Below are positions 1-11,041 of a stretch of DNA of 64,000 nt, one piece after another; the first letter of the stretch is position 1; each line of letters opens with the position of its first letter. Both the position numbers and the translations under genes were made by a program. This stretch comes from Semisulcospira habei (Eukaryota > Mollusca > Gastropoda > Semisulcospiridae), in the NCBI GenBank assembly GCA_036245525.1, contig BTPG01000003.1, positions 135,034,873-135,098,872 of the forward strand. The letters run 5' to 3'. A model generated the notes under the pieces. It saw only the letters and a program-made list of their open reading frames with translations, was not told the DNA's origin and did no database searches.

Positions 1-1374
<1,374 letters not shown>

Positions 1375-1800
1375 TTACGTGGTTGTCGCGGTCGTAGTAT
1401 GATGCAGTCACACCAGACACACCCGCGTAGGGTTCTTGTACAGAAATTTTACTCAGTTGCAACTCCTCGCACGTGGCACAAGGTTGTAGACCACACTGGA
1501 TTAACAGTTCCAACAGTACTTCATTCTCATGGTGCAATCTCAACACAATGCTTCCAGAAATGCAACCACACTTTGATACACTGTCTCATACAGTGCATCC
1601 GCAGTTTTGATACACTGTGTGTTCCATACAAATGCACCAACATTGATACACTGTCTTCTCTACAATGCACACACATAATTTCCTAACACCCTCTTTTATA
1701 CTATTATGCATTTCCAGAACAATCCGCAAAATTTCACAAATCAAACAATCAGAAAAGTAAACGTAACCAAAACTCATTGATATTCATTAAAAAGAACAGA
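1375..1800 (-). repeat. Extra, diverged LTR fragment beside the 3' LTR
   Basis: This stretch aligns with the terminal half of the LTR (compare GGTTCTTGTACAGAAATTTTA here with GGTTCTTGTAAAGAAACTTC at 1811 and the matching part at 5397). It is more diverged than the adjacent copy and lies head to tail with it, so there are two LTR-like units at this end. It may be a relic solo LTR or a tandem duplication of the LTR. Confidence 0.7.
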
Positions 1801-2572
1801 TGCACGCACGTAGGGTTCTTGTAAAGAAACTTCACTCAGCTGCAACTCGTCACACGTGGCTTGCGGTTATAGACCACACTGGAGTAACACTTTCAACAAT
1901 ATTTTATTGTAGCGATGAGATCTCCACATAATGCATCCACAAATGCATTCGCAATGATACACTGTCTCCTCTACAATGCATCAACATTTTTGACACACTG
2001 CGTCTCTCATACAATGTACACACATACTTCCTAACACGTTTGTTTTTATACTATTATAGTTTTCCCCCAAAAAATCCAACATATTCGCACAACACAACCA
2101 ATCAGAAAAGAACACGTAACCAAAACTAATAATTAATGTTGATAAAAAAGAATACGAGAATGTCCTAACAGGTTCCACTATTACTATAAACGCCTTTAAT
2201 ACAGTGTTACGAAATTTTGCCGACGCTTTGACGTCATATATCAGGTCACTAGAAAGATCGCCACCCTGCTCGAACCTTCCAGCCTAATGTAGGTCAAACT
2301 GTACAACACTGTAGTGAACTAAGCGTCACAACAAAGATCGATCGCAAGTCTCTCGTTGCGATCCTGCTAGAATCTTCCGCTCTAATCTTATCGAAACTTC
2401 GCGTCACAGCGAAAATTGATCGCAGTTCTCCGTGCTAAAAAAAAAAAAAAATGAATCCTACTAAAAAGGTACCTGATTCTTATCCAAATTAACTCAAATG
2501 AACGTCTGATCTTTTTATGATTATCACACATAATTATGCTCTCAAATAATAACACAACCACAAACGTAACAT
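1801..2572 (-). repeat. 3' LTR of gypsy element
   Basis: Aligns over its whole length with 5384-6123, for example ATCCACAAATGCATTCGCAA, the CACTAGAAAGATCGC region and AATCCTACTAAAAAGGTAC. On the - strand it starts TGTTACG at 2572, next to the polypurine tract. It lacks the last 40 or so bases of the 5' LTR and gains an A run at about 2438. The many differences from the 5' LTR mean the insertion is old. Confidence 0.85.
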
Positions 2573-2575
2573 TAC

Positions 2576-2587
2576 CCCCCTTTTTTT
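2576..2587 (-). other. Polypurine tract
   Basis: On the - strand seven A then five G (AAAAAAAGGGGG), followed by TAA and then TGTTACG of the 3' LTR. Position and composition fit a plus-strand primer for reverse transcription. Confidence 0.75.
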
Positions 2588-2869
2588 AGAACAAAATTTA
2601 ATAAAAAATGTCTTCTCAGATCTCAAAACAGGTTGTGGCTGTGTTAACCTACACAGAACCATAAATACTAACAATTTCACATCAAAATCAAATCAAATCA
2701 ACTACTCTCAAATAATTGTCTCACAGTTTCTTTAAACTGTCCTGGACAAAGAAATATTCCTTTAAACTCCTCTGCTCAGGTAATCCGCTCCAAAGTTCTG
2801 TAAACTTTTTATATACTGTAATTTAACGTCAGAGTGCATTTCTGGAACATCGCCCAATCATGAGATGAG

Positions 2870-3065
2870 CACAGTTCATACAGTTCAAGGGTTATTGGTC
2901 CTGGGTCAAATACTGTCCGCTTATTGAGTGTACGATAGTCCACACACACCAAATTGGATTCATCTGGATTCTTCACGATGACCACTGGCGACTTGGACTC
3001 TCTGATGACTTCTGGGTCCGGCGTCTCATTAATGTTTTTCTTCGGCTTTTCTCTCGTATTGCAAG
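2870..3065 (-). pseudogene. Ty3/gypsy reverse transcriptase, N-terminal fragment
   Basis: The - strand frame reads ESKSPVVIVKNPDESNLVCV then DYRTLNKR. This is the entry motif of Ty3/gypsy RT (SPVVIVKKKDG and CVDYRKLN). The catalytic YxDD block, RNase H and integrase are absent: about 280 bases of AT-rich non-coding sequence follow before the polypurine tract. It lies downstream of the protease in normal gypsy order. Family is clear from the motif; activity is impossible. Confidence 0.8.
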
Positions 3066-3197
3066 GCAGCCGACACGGCTTGCTGCGAACCGGCTCGTTT
3101 GATGTCAGATTAACCCGAACGGTCCCTTGTCCTGCATGTCCAGCTGCAGTCGGCGTATTTCCGTGTCTTGTTCCTGCCGCAGTCGCTCCATCTGGTT

Positions 3198-3640
3198 CTA
3201 ATGGCTGACCTTCAGGTCTTGCTCCCGTTCCTGCAGAACTTCATCCAGCCCTCTGTCGAGATCCTCCTTGGTCATTTGACATTTACCTGAGGACCCCAGC
3301 GCCTGTTCCACTCTCTCCTTCTCCTCGTCCTGCAGCTCCGACATCTCCTGTCTCAGCCGTACCATGTCTCGCTCGTGGCCCTCGTTCAGATGGCTTCTTA
3401 GCGACTCCATCTGATCATTGTGGCGGCGCTCGGCATCGTGCAGCAGACTGTTCAACTCCTGTGTCTGTATTTGCTGCAGACGGTGGACGGCTGCTCGCTG
3501 TTCCGCCTCTAGCCTCAATCGATCGCTGACCACGACATCGTCCACCAGGTTCTGCAGTTGCTCCAGCGCCTTGCGCTTCTCTTCTTCCAGCTTGTCTCTA
3601 TTTACCACGGCTACTTCTGTGTCGTCAGCTACTTTTAGAG
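3198..3640 (-). pseudogene. Charged coiled-coil segment between protease and RT of gypsy element
   Basis: A 136-codon open frame (3608-3198) rich in Glu, Arg, Gln and Leu with heptad-like spacing, for example EEEKRKALEQLQNLVDDVV and RRHNDQMESLRSHLN. Together with the pro fragment upstream and RT downstream it is part of the element's pol or gag-pro linker. A long coiled coil at this position is seen in some metazoan gypsy elements; its role (assembly or RT multimer) is inferred. It is not a host gene, because both flanks are element sequence. Confidence 0.6.
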
Positions 3641-3701
3641 GGATGGTCTGGTGACTCTTCTTTGCTTGACTTCTCGTGGTAACGGCACATGCTTCATGTC
3701 T

Positions 3702-4061
3702 CTACTCCGGATCTGGATCCTCTGCGTTTCTGGTACCGTCAACGTTTCCGATGATAAAGTCGTGGACTGGGATCTTCACGCATAAAACCTTCACCTCTCC
3801 TGTAAGGCACGGGGTGTTGACACTGACCTTGGCAAGGGGGGTGATTCGCACAGTTCCGTCGGCCAAGATGCGGGTTGTCCGCTCCTGTAACTTCTGGTCT
3901 TTAGCTACTAGGTCCTCTCTCACGATGACGCCGCTACAACCCGTGTATCTCAGCACTCTCACTGATGTTTTGCCGACGAATCCTGACACCAACGGCATGT
4001 TGGGCACTTCACTCAGGCAGAGCGATGTTGGAAAGTGGTAAGAATGTAGCCCCATCGCCAT
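3702..4061 (-). pseudogene. Retroviral-type aspartic protease of gypsy element, active site mutated
   Basis: Frame reads VGKTSVRVLRYTGCSGVIVR, then a long strand-rich region and PVHDFIIGNVDGTRNAEDPD. The family signature is DTG in the first block and a hydrophobic-Gly pair (IIGN) in the second. Here the catalytic Asp is Tyr (YTG), so the enzyme would be inactive. The position between gag and RT is the usual one. It would cleave Gag-Pol in the particle. Open over 119 codons although dead. Confidence 0.8.
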
Positions 4062-4149
4062 TTAGAATACGTCCACTTCTGCTGAAAGACTCGATCATCT
4101 CCGGTGTCGCCCGCCTTTCTCCAGACTCCAAGTCACTAGATGACGTCAC

Positions 4150-5256
4150 ATCATTGGCCAGTACAGCGGCGGCTCTGTGTCGAGACGTGGTATTACTTCT
4201 GCCTGCTATCCCGCGATCCTGGTTGGGGTTTCTGGTGTTATCGCCTCGAGGAACGTCTTTGAAAGGACACCGTATCGCCTTGTGTCCCTTCTTTCCACAA
4301 AGGAATATATCAGGCTCTCCATCGGCATGTGTTTCGGGGTGTTTCTGACGTCGTGGGATTCCTCTGCTGGTGTAGACACACGCTGCGGCTTACCGGGCCC
4401 GAACTTTCATATTGTAGGCGTCCAGGTATCTTTGAGCGAAGTCTGCAAGGACCTTCAGGGACTGGTCCGTTTGCTCTCTGAGGTGGGCGGCCAGGTCCCT
4501 AGAACATGCACTGAGGACTTGTTCTTTGATGATGAGGTCACACAGGTCCTGGTACTCCTTATTTAAACCAGCCAGCTCTATCCATTTTTCCAGGTAAGTC
4601 CTGATTCTCTCAATGAATAGGCCGGGTGTTTCTCTTTCCTCAGGCTTTCAATTCCAGAATCGTCGTCTGTAGCCCTCTTCATTGAAGTCGTACTGTCTCA
4701 GCAGGGCGGCTCTCAACTTCGCATATTCTTCGGCTTCTTCTCTTGGCAAGCGAGTGTAGAATTCAACCGCTTTGCCGGTTAGAAATGCTCTCCGTTTGAT
4801 GGCCCAAGCCTTTTGATTCCAGTTTTTGCTGCTTGCGAAGCGCTCGAACCACTCTGGGTAAGCGTCTATTTTAACTGAATTTTCCACAAAAGGCGGTAGT
4901 TTTGTCCCACAGGCTGTTTGCTCCCTGCTGGTTAAGGCTACTGCTTCAGTTGTTCTCTGGCTCTGCGCCTTTAATTCCATTTTCTTGAGCTGAATTTCGT
5001 GTTGTCGCTGCCTCTGCATCTTCCCACTGTTTCGCTGCTTCTTCTTGCAGAATTTCGAGTTTCTTGATTTCACGCTCTTTGGCTCTTTCTTCTCTCTCCA
5101 ATCTCTTTTCTTTTCTCTCTAGTTTCTCCTTCTCTCTCTCCTTTCTCTGTCCAGTCTCTCCTTCTCTCTTTCCTGTACAAACTCGATTAGTTGAGCACCT
5201 TCGAGTCCACATTCCTTTCCAATTCTCAGGAATGTCTTCATTTCCGATGTCGCCAT
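4150..5256 (-). pseudogene. Gypsy Gag with SCAN-like capsid region and degenerate zinc knuckle
   Basis: ATG at 5256-5254 (MATSEMKTFLRIG), then a Glu/Arg-rich coiled coil, then the capsid-like stretch KNWNQKAWAIKRRAFLTGKA, LPREEAEEYAKLRAALL and RQYDFNEEGYRRRFWN, resembling the SCAN-like gag domain of metazoan gypsy elements. Further on NKEYQDLCDLIIKEQVLSAC continues in another frame. Near 4255-4313 a CCHC knuckle reads IFLCGKKGHKAIRC: the first Cys of C-x2-C-x4-H-x4-C is Ile. At least three frame changes (about 5170, 5040 and 4650) and a stop near 4395 make it non-functional. Confidence 0.8.
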
Positions 5257-5317
5257 CTCTGCTTTTCACTGCTGTCTGTTGTCTCCGGCTACCCTTTCCA
5301 CTGAGCCAACTTAAGAA

Positions 5318-5335
5318 GTCCCGTCGGAGGTGCCA
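5318..5335 (-). other. Candidate primer-binding site
   Basis: Three bases inside the 5' LTR the - strand reads TGGCACCTCCGACGGGAC. It starts with TGG (pairs with CCA of a tRNA 3' end) and is at the expected place. The tRNA species is not identified. Confidence 0.45.
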
Positions 5336-5338
5336 AAA

Positions 5339-6123
5339 TGTTACGTGGTAGTCGTAGTCGTAGTATGATATCACACCAGACGCACGCATGTAAAGGTTCT
5401 TGAAAAGGAAACTTTATTCAGCTGCAACCCGTCACACGTGGCTTAAGGTTGTAGACTACACTGGAGCGATGCACCTATGCGATCTCCACATAATGCATCC
5501 ACAAATGCATTCTCAATGATACACTGTCTCCTCTGCAATGCATCAACACTTTTGACACACTGCGTCTCTCATACAATGTACACAATACTTCCAAACACGG
5601 TTTTTATACTATTATAGATTTTCAGAATAATCCAGCAAATTTGCACAACACAACCAATCAGAAAAAGAAAACGTAAACGAAACTCATGAATATTGATGAA
5701 AAAGAATACTCGAGAATGACCTACCACGTTGCACTATTATTTTAAACGCCTTTAATACAGTGTTTATGTTGCCGACACGTGTTGACGTCACATATAAGGT
5801 CACTAGAAAGATCGCGACCCTGCTCATACCTTCCAGTCTAATGTAGATCAAACTGTACAACACTGTAGTGAACTATGTGTCACAACAAAAGTCGATCGCA
5901 AGTCTCTCGTTGCGACCCTGCTAGACTCTTCCGGTCTAATCTTAGCGAAACAACCGGTCACAGCAAAAACTGATCGCAGTTCTCCGTGCTAAAGAAAATA
6001 AATCCTACTAAAAAGGTACGTGATTCTTATCCAAAATAACTCAAATGAACGTCGGATCTTTCCTATGATTATCACACATATCCTCTCAAAGAATTACACA
6101 ATCTCAAACCGTGAAACGTAACA
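5339..6123 (-). repeat. 5' LTR of gypsy element
   Basis: 785 bases bounded by TGTTACG and CGTAACA, a 7-base inverted terminal repeat with TG...CA ends. Repeated as 1801-2572. On the - strand an AATAAA signal lies at about 5413-5418, some 75 bases before the LTR end, as expected for the R/U5 border. No convincing flanking duplication was found. Confidence 0.85.
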
Positions 6124-6188
6124 CACTTAATAAAGTATTTTGATAAGTTTCAAGTTTGGGCGTACAGTATATCGGAGATTTTCGTGTT

Positions 6189-6281
<93 letters not shown>

Positions 6282-6302
6282 ACTCACACACACACATACA
6301 CA

Positions 6303-6352
<50 letters not shown>

Positions 6353-6551
6353 TACATACATACGCACGTACGGTGCTTTGCGCCAAAACGACGTTCAACA
6401 GTAAGGTGAGAATGGCTAGACGTGAAGTCATTTTTATCTTGTTACTTTTTTGCCAGAACATGAGCCCTGCCCGCCTGTTATTTCCTTTGCATTCTACGGA
6501 ACGCGCTCCGACCAGCCCCATCCTAAATCTACCGTATTTTTTATACGGTAG
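6124..6551 (+). repeat. Family A repeat, 3' part with terminal hairpin
   Basis: Continues the family A sequence that stops at 1374: AATAAAGTATTTTGATAAG, the CA run, GCGCCAAAACGACGTTCA, then ATGAGCCCTGCCCGCCTG. It ends in the hairpin CTACCGTAT-TTTTT-ATACGGTAG (6529-6551). Other family A copies end at the same place in a different hairpin (GTCCCTTCTAT...ATAGAAGGGAC). Confidence 0.75.
6198..6349. repeat. (CA)n microsatellite
   Basis: About 150 bases of CA dinucleotide with a few TC and AA interruptions at 6276-6306. It sits inside family A at the point where copies at 34455 and 50775 have only short ACACAC runs. Confidence 0.97.
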
Positions 6552-6745
6552 ACAACAAAAAATGCCATATTTTGACACAAACTGTCTTATCTCAAATACT
6601 ATTTTCAACTTTAGACCCAAACTTAGTACAGAGATACCTATAGTAAGAACTTTCTATACATACAAATTTAGCGGACCCTCGGAAAAGTCAAGGGTCACAG
6701 GAGATACAGAAATTTGTCAAAACAGCGATCTTTTCACACAAATCG
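6552..6745 (+). repeat. Family B repeat, one unit
   Basis: Non-coding unit with the recurrent blocks CTCAAATACTATTTTCAACT, CCCAAACTTAGTACAGAGAT and AAAAGTCAAGGGTCACAGG. Same family as 8000-8340, 10095-10425, 20270-21005, 35005-35957 and 48281-50024. Confidence 0.8.
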
Positions 6746-6774
6746 TTGATTTTTGTTTACACACCTTCTTCTTC

Positions 6775-7357
6775 TTCTTCTCCTTCAGTCTCGTATTCAG
6801 AAATTGCAGCAAGTTCAGAATTGTGCTGCACGTCTTATCGTCCGCGCCCTACAGCATCAGCCCATCACTCCTATCCTGAGACAACTTCATTGGCTGCAAG
6901 TCAAACAACGAGTCTCGTACAAAATCACCTATCTGTGCTACAAAGCTATTAACTACTCCACCCCTGCCTATCTCGTTGATCTTCTTTAACTATAAACTCC
7001 CTCCCGCTCCCTCCGTTCATGTAGTGACACACGCCTTCTCAGAGTCCCGCTCTTCAAATTAAAAACCAGAGGTGACCGTTGTTTCGCGCACGTTGGACCT
7101 GTTGTCTGGAACTCTCTACCCATAGACATTAGACATTCTCCCTCATTCAATACCTTAAATCTGCCCTTAAGACCCACCTGCTCGATACCTCAAATATTGC
7201 TCAGTTCTTCGTGATTATGTACCTCTGTGTCTGTCTGTGTGTGCGCGTGTGTATTGCAGCATCTTTTGTCTCTCTGGCTTTATGACATCCAAAACGCTCT
7301 CACTTTTTATTTGTAAAGCGCGTAGAACTTATTATAGGAAAGCGCTATATAAGTAGC

Positions 7358-7426
<69 letters not shown>
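6775..7426 (+). mobile_element. L2-like LINE, 3' end with (ATT)n tail
   Basis: The + frame gives LQSRIQKLQQVQNCAARLIV, then ITPILRQLHWLQVKQRVSYK, PAYLVDLL, a stop, then PSRSLRS, GPVVWNSLPIDIRHSPSFNT and LKSALKTHLL: the C-terminal end of CR1/L2-type ORF2. The 3' UTR ends AAAGCGCTATATAAGTAG followed by about 68 bases of ATT repeats (7359-7426), the typical L2-type end that the RT recognises. Strongly 5'-truncated, with at least one in-frame stop (after 6986). RT catalytic core absent. Confidence 0.88.
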
Positions 7427-7427
<1 letters not shown>

Positions 7428-7830
7428 GCTGCCTTTGAGCGGAAAAGCTGTTTCACACACGTGTGCTACAGTTTGGCTCTATCACACGTGTGTGATACAG
7501 CCCTGTTGTGTGAAGGGACACGTGTGCACGCAATTGTCTTGTAGAAAATCAGATAAACAAAAAGGTACGAGCACACACGATATTTAAACTTGACCTACTT
7601 TCAGCTCACGCGCAATGACGCCATTACATAGTAATGACTGGCACTCATGCGTCATGTATTGCGCTATTACGTCTTCGTGTAGAAACATTTGTCTGACATC
7701 CAAAATATCCACATCACATGACAAAGTAAAAGACGTCATTTTCTTTGCCAAAGACACAATAGCGGCTGTGTTGTGGTTAGGCGTGTGCAGAAAACCAACA
7801 CATCGGATTCATGCCAAGAAAAAGGTGAGT
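7427..7830. other. Unassigned spacer with CACGTG-rich palindromes
   Basis: No gene recognised. TCACACGTGTGTGATA (about 7481-7496) is a near palindrome and CACGTG occurs several times (7458, 7519). A good donor-like AAAG/GTGAGT lies at 7823-7830, but the reading frame leading to it shows no family resemblance, so I do not call an exon. Confidence 0.4.
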
Positions 7831-7993
7831 AAGAAATTGATTTTTACATCGGTGTTTAGGTGATACTGAGAGACTCACTCTCGTGCTCTTAAGACCTTAT
7901 CCTACTCGCTTTCGCTCGTAGGATAAGGTTTTAAAACCATTCGAGTCAGTTTTTCAGTATCATCTAAACACTGATGTAAGAATCTATATTTCT
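7831..7993. repeat. Hairpin (foldback) element, about 163 bp
   Basis: Two arms pair over about 60 bases: AGAAATTGATTTTTACATCG and GTGTTTAGGTGATACTGAG on the left against the reverse complement of CAGTATCATCTAAACACTGATG on the right. The core is a perfect palindrome, CCTTATCCTAC and GTAGGATAAGG separated by 12 bases (7895-7928). Probably a small non-autonomous DNA element; no matching second copy seen in the window. Confidence 0.75.
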
Positions 7994-7999
7994 CAAATA

Positions 8000-8340
8000 T
8001 TATTTCCAACTTAAAGCCGAAACGTGGTACAGAGATACCTGATGGTAAGACCTTTCTATGCATACTAATTTGGCTGACGCTCGGTAAGGTCAAGGGTCAC
8101 AATAGGTCCAGAAATAGGTTTAAAATGTCGATATTTTAACAAACATTTTTTTTTTTTTACCTCAAATACAATTTTCAACTTAAACCCTAAACTTTGTACA
8201 GAAATACCTGATGGTAAGACCTTTATGTGCAGGCTAATTTGGATGACCCCTCGGAAAGTTGAAAGGTCACAAAAGGTTGACAAATGTGTTTATAATGCCA
8301 ATTTCTGGACACAAATTAGTTTTGAATTGGTCATAGTCGT
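8000..8340 (+). repeat. Family B repeat, about two units
   Basis: Two successive copies of the unit: AGAGATACCTGATGGTAAGA at about 8031 and AGAAATACCTGATGGTAAGA at about 8200, about 170 bases apart. Directly follows the hairpin element and ends about 40 bases before the host exon at 8381. Confidence 0.8.
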
Positions 8341-8380
8341 GAGTCAAAGGGGCTTTACCATTCTTGTTTTTGTTTTGCAG

Positions 8381-8764
8381 CACAAGCGACTGACATCACG
8401 TTGATTTGCCCAAGGGGTTTTCGGAATGGAACTACAAGCGTCGTTATGGCGACGTTCCTCACGGCAAATGTTGCAAAATGTGACTTAGGTCCAGTGTCTA
8501 GTGTTTTATTCAGACTTACACGTGCAGACGGTGCATCTATGGATGACATTTGTACGCTGGCCTATCCTGCCTGTGATACAATATTTAATAGAGAAGGATG
8601 CAGATGTGTGGCATATAATGCCACAATGTACACCTATGAGCTGAATTTTACTTTTGACATAGCAACACAAAATGGTGCCTCGTTGGACCTCAGACCATTT
8701 GGGTGCTTTACATTTTCTGCATATCCCTTTAAGCACATGACATGCAAAAATCTCACCGAAGCAG
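8381..8764 (+). CDS. Internal exon of a secreted or cell-surface protein, Cys-rich Ig-like module 1
   Basis: A 384-base exon between a good acceptor (TTGTTTTTGTTTTGCAG) and a good donor (GCAG/GTATGT). It is phase 1 at both ends, the usual form of exons carrying one extracellular domain. The 128 codons start QATDITLICPRGF and end HMTCKNLTEA, have eight or more Cys, and four N-glycosylation sites (NGT, NAT, NFT, NLT). The pattern ICPxxFxxG near the start and YTYELNFTF...ATQNG near the end recur in the exon at 18762, so the two are paralogous modules. The fold is probably immunoglobulin-like (strand pattern and Cys spacing), but no named family is recognised. Other exons are not visible, so gene identity and ends are unknown. 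Confidence 0.72.
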
Positions 8765-9011
8765 GTATGTTTGTCAAAATGTTTTAAATGTTTCTTTTCA
8801 AAACAATTGTTGAAAGCAAGTCCCATTCTCTCATTTTGTCTCCGGAAATGCTCGCCTGCTTTCTTTCAAGACAGCTCTATACTTAGTCTTTAACTTTTAT
8901 TTGTAGCCTTTAATTCTCCCCTGTCTCTTACTCCAAACATCTCCCGAAGCCTTTCGAGCACATTACTGATTGAATACAAGTGCAGAATAACGACCATCAT
9001 CATAATAACCA

Positions 9012-9160
9012 TTAACCCATTCAGCCCTGATGCACTACAGCAGGATATGGTTCGACCATGATAATTCGACAAATGATTGTCTCAACAAAAAGTAATAGGA
9101 TTATAGCAGGAGGTCTCATATAGGAGGGTCATGATAATTCATGGGTAGAGCCAGATTAGC
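9012..9160. repeat. TTAA-flanked MITE, truncated copy
   Basis: Starts TTAACCCATTCAGCCCTGATG and continues GCACTACAGCAGGATATGG and CGACCATGATAATTC, as in 9864-10041 and 18060-18273. The right half diverges and the right terminal repeat is missing. Confidence 0.7.
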
Positions 9161-9863
9161 TTGTATGATCGTACATCCACTGACAATGCGCACACATCGC
9201 GTTAAGTCTTTGAAATTGAAATTCCACCTGATCTCTTTCTTGTTAAGTTTGGTCCGATCAACCCGCAGATAGCCCGCAGTCAGCAGATGGTTTTGATCAT
9301 TTACCGCTCAATCGTAATCGTAATGTGTCTCAGTTGCCACCGTTGCGTCATGCTATTGTGCTATACCTTGTACAGTTGCAACGTGTAACACGGTTACTCC
9401 CGACAAGAAATTATATTTGATAGTCAATGCCAAAGCAACTTCTTTAGTTTACCATAAAAGAATGTAACTGTAAGGAAATTTAGCTGGCTTAAGCTATCAT
9501 GGACATGATTGAAAAAAAGGGTCATTAAAGGTACCTACTCATTTATCCTTGAAAATAAAGTTTCATTTCTTTTCGTTTCATGGACACTAAATTAATGGGA
9601 AGAAAGTCTGCACTTCCTTTGCAAGAATACACACTCAAAATCTGCATAGATACGTCCCTTAATGCTTAACACATAACCTGCTTGTAGAGCTTGGGCAGGA
9701 CAATGTGAATGGCTGTGAACCTAGAAAATGTAAAGAAGTCATTCCTCAAAATATTTTCATGGATTTGAAATCACAGTGCATCTCAGTGTAAGCTAGATAT
9801 GATCAGAATAATGTGCAGTCAAGCTGATGAAAAGAAACGACGGTTTATCTACAGACTGAACTT
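9161..9863. other. Unassigned sequence
   Basis: No open frame with family resemblance, no tandem structure and no copy elsewhere in the window. Probably intron of the gene whose exons lie at 8381 and 18762. Confidence 0.4.
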
Positions 9864-10041
9864 ATAACCCATTTAGCCCTGATGCACTACAGCAGGTCGA
9901 CCATGATAATTCAAGGGTAGTCGGCGCCAAGCTAATCTGACACTGCCCTTGATGGTCGCTCCATCTTCTGCAACTGGTGCATAATCATTGGATGACGCAT
10001 CCAAAATTTGGGAAATACGGCCGTCGGGCTGAATGAGTTAA
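9864..10041. repeat. TTAA MITE, piggyBac-like ends
   Basis: Left end ATAACCCATTTAGCCCTGATG, right end CGGGCTGAATGAGTTAA; the termini are inverted repeats of the form TTAA-CYCATTCAGCCC. Central part GGCGCCAAGCTAATCTGACA is half of the hairpin seen complete in the copies at 18060 and 21281. TTAA target duplication with C-rich start is the habit of piggyBac-type elements; assignment is inference. Confidence 0.75.
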
Positions 10042-10094
10042 TGTCGAGTTCCCACTCACGTTTTTGGATCACGTGCGATAGCAAAAGTTAGTTT

Positions 10095-10425
10095 ATGTAA
10101 TGCCTCATCCGGCGTCCGGCGCCCGACGTCGTTGTCATCCGTGTTAAGCTTTAACGTTGGCATTTTCTGGGAGGTATTTAAGCCCCAGACTTAAATCGTG
10201 GTCCAAGGTCACATTGTGGCAAAACCTTTTTAAAAATACCAATTTCAGTGACCTCTCTCTAAGGTCAAGGTCACAGGGTCCAGAAAGGGGTCATAAATCG
10301 CCTTATTTTTACACACATTGTTTTCCCCAAATACTATTTTCAACGTAAAAAAAAAAAGAAAAAAAAAGCTTGGTAAAGAGATACCTGATGGTAAGGCATA
10401 CTAATTTGATTGAATTGTAGTTTTA
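10095..10425 (+). repeat. Family B repeat, head region plus one unit
   Basis: Starts with the family's head sequence (CGTCGTTGTCATCCGTGTTAA, then CTTTAACGTTGGCATTTTCT) and contains AAGGTCAAGGTCACAGGGTCC. The head matches 20270-20330 and, inverted, 35860-35910 and 49920-49960. Confidence 0.8.
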
Positions 10426-10717
10426 TCAATTTTTTTGCAAACGTTTCTGTCAGATTTGTCCATGCGTACTGACTTAAAGGTACCCTTAGTGTTTAGTTCT
10501 CTTACGATACTTGCCATGTATGGGGATACAGCTTGTGTCATTTGATCAGTGTGTGCCAGTGTGCCGCGCTCAACGAAGTACGCCTCTCGGACGAAGGCAG
10601 TCTCCATGAACTTGGTGCTGGCTACACGCTCTACTGGTCAGGCAGGCCTGCATCAGAAAGACGGCTCTCATTGCGACTAAGCTGGAAAACCTACCAACGG
10701 GTCATTCTGACCGCATC

Positions 10718-11041
10718 ATGTTCATTGGCTTCCCATTGAAACACCAGCAATATGTCACCCTTCTCAGTGTGTACTCTCCAACCATCTTGGCAGAGCCTGC
10801 AGAAAAGGACAAGTTCTACACTGCACTGCGCAGCCTCCTACAGAGCACACCTGCAGAAGACAAAGTCATCATCCTTGGCGACTTCAACACCAGAGTGGGC
10901 CAAGTCTCTGAAGCCTGGCAAGGAGTCCTCGGCAAGCATGGCGTCGGGAACTACAATGACAATGACCGCCTAAAGTTGAAGTTCTGTGCAGAGCAGAAAC
11001 TTGCCATCACCAACACTACTTTCCAGCAAAAGGACACATGA
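10718..11041 (+). pseudogene. LINE1 endonuclease fragment
   Basis: Apurinic-type endonuclease segment of the LINE copy: QYVTLLSVYSPTILAEPAEK and VIILGDFNTRVGQVSEAWQG, the GDFNxxxG catalytic block. The frame stops at TGA 11039-11041 where the intact copy has an arginine codon, and continues after it as KTTWMHPRSKHWHLID, the later conserved block. In the element this domain nicks target DNA for primed reverse transcription. Confidence 0.8.

Larger units (their letters stand above)
1375..6123 (-). mobile_element. Ty3/gypsy-type LTR retrotransposon, internally deleted
   Basis: LTR element on the - strand: 5' LTR at 5339-6123, candidate primer-binding site at 5318-5335, gag with a zinc knuckle (5256 to about 4150), retroviral-type aspartic protease (4061-3702), a coiled-coil linker (3640-3198), only the first part of reverse transcriptase (about 3065-2870), polypurine tract (2587-2576) and 3' LTR (2572-1801). 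RNase H and integrase are absent, so about 2.5-3 kb of pol is missing by comparison with ordinary gypsy elements. All frames are broken. It lies inside a family A repeat. Non-autonomous and old. Confidence 0.88.

Noticed and set aside
6156..6409. Open frames of Thr-His or Cys-Val repeats
   Set aside because: Translation of the CA microsatellite, on both strands.
7615..7829. Possible upstream exon ending in a good donor AAAG/GTGAGT
   Set aside because: The reading frame has no signal peptide or family resemblance, its phase cannot be matched to the next exon with confidence, and the donor lies at the edge of a hairpin repeat.
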